Assembly (NCBI GenBank): GCA_017883355.1
Contig: JADGNS010000273.1
Span: forward strand, 1 to 6,730
Length of the DNA: 6,730 nt
Source of the DNA: Candidatus Solibacter sp.
Lineage (GTDB): Bacteria > Acidobacteriota > Terriglobia > Bryobacterales > Bryobacteraceae
Reading direction: 5' to 3'
Positions 1 through 4,787 of this stretch are shown piece by piece; position 1 is the first letter of the stretch; each line of letters opens with the position of its first letter. Made by a program: the position numbers and the translations under genes. The notes below the pieces were generated by a model. That model saw only the letters and a program-made list of their open reading frames with translations. It was not told the DNA's origin and ran no database searches.

Positions 1-14
1 GTCCCACGTTGGTG

Positions 15-57
15 CGCAAGTGCTTGCGTCTTGGTGGGGCAGGCGCTTCCGCCTGCC
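15..57. repeat. Pair of inverted repeats, REP-like palindrome
   Basis: Two perfect inverted repeats sit side by side just beyond the 3' end of the CoA-binding gene. The first has arms CGCAAG / CTTGCG (15-20 and 23-28) around a 2-nt centre. The second has 8-nt arms GGCAGGCG / CGCCTGCC (38-45 and 50-57) around CTTC. Read on the minus strand they would fold downstream of the gene cluster, but no T-run follows, so this is not a standard intrinsic terminator. The GC-rich palindrome with a short loop in an intergenic position resembles dispersed REP-type elements. Whether it is repeated elsewhere in the genome cannot be seen here. It could still act as a 3'-end stabiliser or a Rho-dependent end. 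Confidence 0.55.
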
Positions 58-66
58 AACTCTCGC

Positions 67-465
67 CTACCCCGCGCCCAGCCTGCGGTGATCTTTCAAG
101 ATGCAGCGATCCATCACCACGGCGAGTCCCGCTTCCATGGCGCGCCGCGCCGCGTCTTCGTGTATCACGCCTTCCTGCATCCAGATCACCTTCGCGCCCT
201 TGCGAATCGCCGCTTCCACGATCTCCGGCACGAATTCCGAACGCCGGAAAATATCCACGATATCGATGGCTTCGGGGACGGCGTCCAGATCCGGATAGCT
301 GGTCTCGCCCAGCACCTGCTTCTCCAGCGGGTTCACCGGAATGATACGGTAGCCGGAGCGCTGCATGTACTCGGCCACGCCATAACTGGGGCGAAAGCGC
401 TTTCCCGACAGGCCGACCACGGCAATCGTCCGGGCGTTGCGCAGAATTTCCGAGATCTGATTCAT
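67..465 (-). CDS. CoA-binding domain protein (YccU-type)
   Basis: This gene encodes 132 residues, the full usual length of the stand-alone CoA_binding family (the Rossmann domain also found at the front of succinyl-CoA synthetase alpha subunits). Visible landmarks are the nucleotide-binding turn VVGLSGKRFRPSYGVAEYM (about 16-34), the strand YRIIPVNP (39-46), the stretch VDIFRRSEFVP (70-80) typical of this subfamily, KVIWMQEGV (92-100) and the C-terminal VVMDRCILKDHRRL (116-129). There is no signal peptide or membrane segment, so it is cytosolic. Family members bind CoA or a related nucleotide, but the physiological role is unknown. The ATG shares the sequence ATGA with the stop codon of the preceding rluB-type gene, and only a weak Shine-Dalgarno sequence lies upstream, so translation is probably coupled. 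It ends with TAG and is the last gene of the cluster. Family assignment is firm; function is not. Confidence 0.93.
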   Translation of the reverse strand: MNQISEILRNARTIAVVGLSGKRFRPSYGVAEYMQRSGYRIIPVNPLEKQVLGETSYPDLDAVPEAIDIVDIFRRSEFVPEIVEAAIRKGAKVIWMQEGVIHEDAARRAMEAGLAVVMDRCILKDHRRLGAG

Positions 466-1205
466 ACGGCTCTGGACTCGCTGGAGCGCTCGATGGCGCG
501 TTTCAACTTCTCCACCTCATCATCGGTCAGATAGCGGAAGGCTCCGGGTTTCAGCGACCCTAATTCGAGCGGGCCGATGCGCACCCGCTTCAGTTTCTCC
601 ACCAGCTTGCCCAGATGCTTGAACATCAGTCGGATCTGGTTGTTGCGCCCTTCGGTGAGCTTGATCTCGTACCAGGGGTTGGCGGCGTTGCGGACCAGCC
701 GCAGCCCCGCCGGCAGAGTCCGGCGCCCCATCAGAGGAATGCCGTCGCGAAATTCCTGTTCCTGGTCGCCGGTCAATAGACCGGTAACTTTCACCACGTA
801 AGTCTTGGGCAGGTGGGAGTGGGCGGACATGATGGCGTTCGCCATGTCTCCGTCGTTGGTCAACAGCAGCAGTCCTTCGCTGTGATAGTCCAGGCGCCCC
901 ACCGGATACACCCGCTCCTTCACTCCACGAAGACAATCCATCACCGTGGCCCGGCCTTCGGGATCGCTCACCGTGGTCATCGTGTTGTTCGGCTTGTTCA
1001 GGACGATGTAGATCTGATTCTTGGGGGCGCGGATCAGCTTGCCATCCACTTTGATGTGGTCGGTTTCCAGATTCGCCTTGCTGCCGAGTTCGGTGACGGC
1101 CGTGCCGTTCACCGTCACTCTTCCCTCCAGCATGATCTTCTCGGCCTGCCGCCGCGAGGCGACCCCAGCCTGGGAGAGAATCTTCTGCAGACGTTCTTCG
1201 GGCAC
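462..1205 (-). CDS. rluB: 23S rRNA pseudouridine synthase, RsuA/RluB family
   Basis: The product (247 residues) is predicted to convert a uridine to pseudouridine in large-subunit rRNA. An N-terminal S4 RNA-binding domain (about 3-60) includes ERLQKILSQAGVASRRQAE and the GRVTVNG turn. The catalytic domain follows, with the motif GRLDYHSEGLLLLTNDG (103-119); Asp106 is the expected catalytic aspartate. Later landmarks are the KTYVVKV strand (134-140), EGRNNQIRLM (185-194) and KRVRIGPLELGSLKPGAFR (206-224). The start is GTG: it shares one base with the scpB TAG stop (TAGTG), and GAGGA lies 6 nt upstream inside the last codons of scpB. RluB in other bacteria modifies a uridine in helix 80 of 23S rRNA, and placement beside scpAB favours RluB over RsuA, RluE or RluF. 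The exact target base cannot be read from sequence. Confidence 0.92.
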   Translation of the reverse strand: MPEERLQKILSQAGVASRRQAEKIMLEGRVTVNGTAVTELGSKANLETDHIKVDGKLIRAPKNQIYIVLNKPNNTMTTVSDPEGRATVMDCLRGVKERVYPVGRLDYHSEGLLLLTNDGDMANAIMSAHSHLPKTYVVKVTGLLTGDQEQEFRDGIPLMGRRTLPAGLRLVRNAANPWYEIKLTEGRNNQIRLMFKHLGKLVEKLKRVRIGPLELGSLKPGAFRYLTDDEVEKLKRAIERSSESRAV

Positions 1206-2200
1206 TAGATTTCCTCGTTGGGCGCGGATTCCGCGGCCGGTGCAACTGGCGCGGTCTCTGGCGCGCCTTCGGGCGTTTCTGCGACCGCCTCCACGGCGGG
1301 CGCTGCTTCGGCGGGTCCGGCCGCCGGTTCAGTGACAGGCTCGCCGGCCGGTTCCGTGGCTTCGGTGGCGGCCTCGGGCGCGGCTGCTTCTTGCGCCGGC
1401 GCTTCGCTCTCCGAGAACGCCATGCGGCGGATCTCCTCGAATTCCTTGAGCGAGGGTAACTCGCTCAGGTCCTTCAGGCCGAACTGGATCAGGAACTCCT
1501 TGGTGGTCTTGTACAGCATCGGCTTGCCGATGACGTTCTTCCGCCCGGCCACGGCGATCAGCTTGCGGTCCAGCAGCGTCTTGAGCACGCCCCCGCCCTG
1601 CACGCCGCGGATCTCCATGATCTCCGGGCCCGTGGCGGGCTGCTTGTACGCGATCACGGCCAGCGTTTCCAGCGCCGGCAGCGAGAGCTTCAACGGCGGC
1701 TTGAGGCTCTTGACGAAATTGCGCACCGCCTCGTGATGTTCCGGCTTGGTGGCCATCTTGTAGCCGCCGGCCACTTCGCGGATGGAGACGCCATGGCCGG
1801 GCTGGTCGAATTCCGCGATCAACTGGCCGAGCAGCTCCTGGATGCGCTCCGTGGGCTGTTGCAGGGACGCCGCGATCTGCGCCAGGGTGAGCGGCTCCTC
1901 GGCCACATACACGATGGCTTCCAGAATTGCCTTGATCTGCGAGTCTTCCTGCGAGACGGGGGCCGGCGTGTCGTCGAACGCAACGTCGCGCGGGGCCATC
2001 AACTCATCCATCGAGAGGCTGGTCTCCGGCGTGGGCCAAGCCTCCTGGCCTGTCGTCCCTCCTTCGGCGGGCGCTTCGGCCTCGGGATCTTCCGCCAGGG
2101 ACGCCTCCTCCGGCGAAGCGCCGGCGCTGGGGTTCTCTACCGGCGGCGCCGGTTCGGGTTCCGGGCTTGCGCCCTGTGGGGATGTTTCCGGTTCTTCCAT
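1205..2200 (-). CDS. scpB: Segregation and condensation protein B (ScpB)
   Basis: ScpB dimerises and binds the middle of the ScpA kleisin in the SMC-ScpAB condensin, acting on DNA in the cytoplasm. The conserved core, two winged-helix domains, spans about residues 87-258. It starts with SQIKAILEAIVYVAEEPLTL, contains the family signature LPALETLAVIAYKQPATGPEI (174-194), IRGVQGGGVLKTLL (197-210) and GRKNVIGKPMLYKTT (219-233), and ends in FGLKDLSELP (240-249). At 331 residues it is well above the usual 180-250. The excess is a Pro/Glu/Ala-rich N-terminal tail (1 to about 82) and a similar C-terminal tail (about 264-331), both apparently disordered and acidic. The ATG lies 8 nt after the scpA stop with no clear Shine-Dalgarno sequence, so coupling to scpA is likely. 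Met64 or Met68 could be an alternative start that would remove most of the N-terminal tail. Confidence 0.95.
   Translation of the reverse strand: MEEPETSPQGASPEPEPAPPVENPSAGASPEEASLAEDPEAEAPAEGGTTGQEAWPTPETSLSMDELMAPRDVAFDDTPAPVSQEDSQIKAILEAIVYVAEEPLTLAQIAASLQQPTERIQELLGQLIAEFDQPGHGVSIREVAGGYKMATKPEHHEAVRNFVKSLKPPLKLSLPALETLAVIAYKQPATGPEIMEIRGVQGGGVLKTLLDRKLIAVAGRKNVIGKPMLYKTTKEFLIQFGLKDLSELPSLKEFEEIRRMAFSESEAPAQEAAAPEAATEATEPAGEPVTEPAAGPAEAAPAVEAVAETPEGAPETAPVAPAAESAPNEEI
1212..1216 (-). promoter_or_regulatory. Ribosome binding site deciding the rluB GTG start
   Basis: On the minus strand GAGGA lies within the last codons of scpB, 6 nt before the GTG at 1205. This supports a GTG start overlapping the scpB stop codon. 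Confidence 0.7.
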
Positions 2201-2208
2201 GCTGGATA

Positions 2209-2997
2209 TCAGATGTAGTCTTTATCGATCGCGGACATGGGCTGATCGCTGGCGAATACCTGGTCGAAGCTGCCATGCCGCTTGAGGGCGATTTCGCCGA
2301 ATAATTCCTTTTGGGTCACTACCACGGCCTGCATCCGCACCATCTCCAGCACCGCCAGAAACAGCGCGATCATGGCCCGCCGCGTGCGCTGTAGCTCAAA
2401 CACGCGCATGATGAAAACCGGCTGGTCCACACCCACTTGCAGAAACTGGTCGCGCAGGTAACGCACCATATCGGCCACCGTCACATCGGCCGATTCCACT
2501 TCGTATACCGGGCGGTTCTTCACCCGCTCCAGCATCTCGCCGAACGCCTTCACCAGGTCGAAAAGCGTGATCGCCAGGCCCGGATCGTCGTCTTCCGACA
2601 CGAAAGACTTGATCTGCGGGTTGCTCCAGACGTTTTCCTCGATCATGCGCTTCTGCTGCAGCATTTCGGCGGCGTTCTTGAAGCGCTCGTGCTCCAGCAG
2701 GCGGTCCACCAGTTCCTGCCGCGGATCGTCCGCCGCATCGCCTTCCTCCGCCAGCGCCGGGTCGCGCGGCAGCAGCATCTTGGACTTGATGTGGATCAGC
2801 GTGGCTGCCATGTAGACGAATTCGGCACCCAGATCGAGGTCCATTTCCCGCGCCTTTTCCATGTACTCAAGGTATTGAGACGTGATGGTGGCGATGGGGA
2901 TGTCCTTAATGTCGATTTGCTGCTTGCGGATCAGGTCCAACAGCAGGTCGAGCGGCCCATCATATTGCTCCAGATGGAAATTGAGTGGCGAAGACAC
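2209..2997 (-). CDS. scpA: Segregation and condensation protein A (ScpA, kleisin)
   Basis: ScpA is the kleisin that closes the SMC ring: its N-terminal domain binds the SMC neck, its middle binds the ScpB dimer and its C-terminal winged helix binds the SMC head. The 262 residues match the family's usual length. The family signature is at the N terminus: FHLEQYDGPLDLLLDLIRKQQIDI (7-30), followed by AEFVYMAATLIHIKSKMLLP (58-77). The middle is acidic (about 80-140). The C-terminal part has the winged-helix segment RRAMIALFLAVLEMVRMQAVVVTQKELFGEI (206-236). The start must be GTG at 2997, because an in-frame TGA lies three codons upstream and no other plausible start occurs near the conserved N terminus. 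AAGGA is present but only 2 nt from the GTG. scpB follows after 8 nt. Confidence 0.96.
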   Translation of the reverse strand: MSSPLNFHLEQYDGPLDLLLDLIRKQQIDIKDIPIATITSQYLEYMEKAREMDLDLGAEFVYMAATLIHIKSKMLLPRDPALAEEGDAADDPRQELVDRLLEHERFKNAAEMLQQKRMIEENVWSNPQIKSFVSEDDDPGLAITLFDLVKAFGEMLERVKNRPVYEVESADVTVADMVRYLRDQFLQVGVDQPVFIMRVFELQRTRRAMIALFLAVLEMVRMQAVVVTQKELFGEIALKRHGSFDQVFASDQPMSAIDKDYI

Positions 2998-3096
2998 TAT
3001 CCTTCACGATAGCATGCGGCCTGCCAACCCCAATTTTCCGGGCGCACCGCAAGGTGCTCGCCCTCTCTCCTGATTCTACCGGGAAACCGGTCTTTC
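2998..3096 (-). other. Gap between mqnD-like gene and scpA
   Basis: These 99 nt separate the mqnD-like stop from the scpA GTG. They hold a small perfect inverted repeat GCACC/GGTGC around TTGC in the middle of the gap, another (ACCGG/CCGGT around a 4-nt loop, 3078-3091) close to the mqnD end, and the closely placed AAGGA (3000-3004) before scpA. Neither hairpin is followed by a T-run on the minus strand, so no intrinsic terminator is evident and read-through from mqnD into scpA is possible. No convincing -35/-10 pair was found. Confidence 0.4.
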
Positions 3097-3942
3097 TTAC
3101 CGGATGAATTCCAGTTCGACGCGCTTGGAGATCAGGCCGGCTTCGTAGCCCAAATCGAGCAGTTTCTGCGCCGCCACCGGGATGATTTCGCCGCAATCCA
3201 CCGTGTAGTGGTTCACGTACATGCCGACGAACTTTTCCGCCAGGCGCGGTTCCATGTCGCGCGCGAATTGCATGGCATATTGCAGGGCTTCATCGTGATT
3301 GTCCAGAGCGTACTGTATGCTGTCGCGCATCATGCGGCAGCACTCGCTCTTGACGCCGGCATCCAGCGATCGCAACAGCACGTTGGCGCCCAGGGGCAGC
3401 GGCAGATCGTAGGTGGTCTTGAACCAGCGCCCCAGATCGACAATGCGGTGAAAGCCTTCGCGGTCGAACGTCAATTGCGCTTCGTGGATGATCAGCCCGG
3501 CATCCACCGTGCGTTCCTTGATGGCTTCCGTGATTTTGTCGAAGGGCGTGACCACCGGCTCGAAATCCGGCTGGTAGAGTTTGCAGGCCAGGTACGCCGT
3601 GGTCATGGTGCCGGGGATGGCGATGCGCTTGCCTTTGAGTTCCTCGGGTTCCATGGGCCGGCTGGAGATAATCATCGGGCCATAGCCGTCGCCAATCGAA
3701 GACCCGCTGGCCATCAGCACGTACTTGTCGGCCACGTAGGGATACGCGTGGTAGGAAATGGCGCTCAGGTCATAGAAACCTTCCATGGCCTTGCGATTCA
3801 AAGTCTCGATATCGGATAACACATGCCGGAAGGTCACTCGGGGCGAGCGCACCTTTTTTGTCGCCAAGGCATAAAACATGAAGGCGTCATCGGAATCCGG
3901 ACTATGTGCGCTGACAATCTCCTGGGGAGCGACCGGTGTCAT
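3097..3942 (-). CDS. mqnD: MqnA/MqnD family protein, probable 1,4-dihydroxy-6-naphthoate synthase
   Basis: The 281-residue product has the periplasmic-binding-protein-like fold of the VitK2_biosynth (MqnA/MqnD) family but no signal peptide, so it should be a cytosolic enzyme rather than a transport receptor. MqnD converts cyclic dehypoxanthinyl futalosine to 1,4-dihydroxy-6-naphthoate in the futalosine route to menaquinone. Family landmarks are AHSPDSDDAFMFYAL (12-26), DIETLNRKAMEG (44-55), YDLSAISYHAYPYVADKYVL (57-76), the GYGPMIIS loop (86-93), ELKGKRIAIPGTMTTAYL (101-118), VDAGLIIHEAQLTF (146-159) and DLPLPLGANVLLR (179-191). His153 in IIHE aligns with the histidine regarded as the catalytic base in MqnD. 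The ATG is the only possible start before an in-frame TAA six codons upstream; no strong Shine-Dalgarno is seen. The HSPDSDDAFMFY N terminus differs from the SPCPNDTF form of better-studied MqnD, so family is firm but exact reaction less so. MqnA or a related, uncharacterised member remains possible. Confidence 0.78.
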   Translation of the reverse strand: MTPVAPQEIVSAHSPDSDDAFMFYALATKKVRSPRVTFRHVLSDIETLNRKAMEGFYDLSAISYHAYPYVADKYVLMASGSSIGDGYGPMIISSRPMEPEELKGKRIAIPGTMTTAYLACKLYQPDFEPVVTPFDKITEAIKERTVDAGLIIHEAQLTFDREGFHRIVDLGRWFKTTYDLPLPLGANVLLRSLDAGVKSECCRMMRDSIQYALDNHDEALQYAMQFARDMEPRLAEKFVGMYVNHYTVDCGEIIPVAAQKLLDLGYEAGLISKRVELEFIR

Positions 3943-4388
3943 AGAGGAACTTTCAGTTTACACTACCGTGGGGTTGAAGCCTGCGGATGGAGGGGAGAGG
4001 AAAACAAGAAACTGCAAAAGAAAATAAGGAAGGGCGGTCACCCGATTGGGTCGTGAACTCAGAAGCAAACGTTGGCGATCATCCGGTTAGCGCATACGAC
4101 GCATTGCCCTGAATATTCGGGCTTTCGGTGAATCCGACCGTTCGGTGCTTCTTGACTACCTGCTCACTTGCCGCGGGTGAGGCCGCCCTCATTCTGGTCC
4201 GGCTCTATATGTCACCTCCCGCCGTACTTTCCCGGTTGAAAACCGGGGTGGGACGGCTAAGAAAGACGGCGTTTCGTCTCGGAACCATAACAGCCTGATT
4301 CCACCTTCACTATGCTCCCGGCGGCTTGGAATGTCAAGGCCTCTTGACGTACCATTCGGGTAGCACTTGTGACTTAAGTACGATAACC
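3943..4388. other. Non-coding region with several possible hairpins
   Basis: This 446-nt gap lies between the divergent starts of the mqnD-like gene and the plus-strand hypothetical gene, so it should hold both promoters and leaders. I see no credible reading frame in it and no tRNA. It contains an A-rich stretch (about 4001-4030; T-rich on the minus strand), a bulged inverted repeat GCCC/GGGC enclosing GAATATTC (4106-4122), CTCAC/GTGAG (4163-4181), a long stem at 4221-4257 and AGACG/CGTCT (4264-4279). A TTGACG occurs at 4344-4349 but lacks a -10 at proper spacing. I could not match the region to a known riboswitch class. Confidence 0.6.
4221..4279 (+). ncRNA. Candidate structured RNA element (long hairpin plus second stem)
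   Basis: The first stem pairs GCCGT (4221-4225) with ACGGC (4253-4257) and CCCGGTT (4231-4237) with AACCGGG (4241-4247) around a GAA loop. The 5-by-5 internal part (ACTTT against GTGGG) can add a C-G and two U-G pairs in a plus-strand transcript but not in a minus-strand one, which favours the plus strand. A second stem, AGACG (4264-4268) with CGTCT (4275-4279), follows. No T-run follows, so it is not a terminator. It would sit in the leader of the 4389 gene, with the long stem ending 131 nt before its ATG. It may instead be a chance fold or DNA-level palindrome. Confidence 0.35.
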
Positions 4389-4787
4389 ATGTGGCGCAAT
4401 TTCTTCTCTAAAAGGCCCTTACCGCTCACCGGTGCTCCCGCCGTGCGCCGCCTCAAATCGCATTCGGCGCAAAGTGGCTACGTCTACCAGTATTACTACG
4501 AAGGCCAGCGGACTTTCCGTGGCGGCGAGAGCGGCCTCGAATTCGTCTTCACGATCAGCGCAGACCGCAAGACGTGGCATCCGGTGAGCGTACTGGTGCC
4601 CCAAGAATCGCTCCTCGCGTGGGAACAGGCGCACGCCCACCCGCTCTCTTCCACGGAGCGCTATGCGGTTGCCAAAATGGCGCTATTTCAGGCCTTCGAC
4701 GAGCGTGCCACGCCGGACCTCATGAAGCAGGAAGTGCGCGTGCGCGCCGCCGACGTGGCCGCCATCATCGAGACTTTGGGACTGTAG
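4389..4787 (+). CDS. Hypothetical protein, 132 residues
   Basis: I do not recognise a named family. The predicted protein is soluble, with no signal peptide or membrane helix. It has a basic N terminus (MWRNFFSKRP), then an aromatic stretch SGYVYQYYYEGQR (29-41), a beta-like segment EFVFTISADRKTWHPVSVLV (51-70), and a helical C-terminal half with ERYAVAKMALFQAFDE (90-105) and VRAADVAAIIETLGL (118-132). The codon pattern and GC-rich third positions agree with a real gene. I chose the ATG at 4389; the frame stays open back to a TTG at 4326, but those 21 residues (Cys-, Ser- and Thr-rich) look like untranslated leader. Neither start has a clear Shine-Dalgarno sequence. It ends inside the 3' end of the convergent secreted-protein gene, overlapping it by 23 nt. 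Probably a lineage-restricted conserved hypothetical. Confidence 0.7.
   Translation: MWRNFFSKRPLPLTGAPAVRRLKSHSAQSGYVYQYYYEGQRTFRGGESGLEFVFTISADRKTWHPVSVLVPQESLLAWEQAHAHPLSSTERYAVAKMALFQAFDERATPDLMKQEVRVRAADVAAIIETLGL

Noticed and set aside
1218..1736. Long plus-strand reading frame opposite scpB
   Set aside because: It is low-complexity Gly/Ala/Ser translation, a shadow of the GC-rich scpB tail and core.
3005..3040. Extended -10 promoter (TGCTATCGT) directly before scpA
   Set aside because: The matching -35 is poor and the transcript would start almost at the start codon; not supportable from sequence.
3078..3091. Terminator between mqnD-like gene and scpA
   Set aside because: The stem is only 5 bp (ACCGG/CCGGT) and lacks a T-run on the minus strand.
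4080..4150. ydaO-type c-di-AMP riboswitch
   Set aside because: GGTGAATCCG is present, but the other conserved blocks are not found in the required order.
4221..4257. Group II intron domain V-like hairpin
   Set aside because: It has a GCCGT/ACGGC base and a GAA(A) loop, but lacks the AGC triad and 2-nt bulge, is longer than the usual 34 nt, and no reverse transcriptase or other intron domain is nearby.
4231..4290. c-di-GMP-I (GEMM) riboswitch
   Set aside because: A GAAA-type loop followed by GGGACG is suggestive, but the conserved GACGCAAAGCC core and the second stem are missing.
4344..4384. Sigma-70 promoter from TTGACG for the 4389 gene
   Set aside because: No -10 hexamer occurs at 16-19 nt; the nearest candidate, TACGAT, is 29 nt away and only 4 nt from the ATG.
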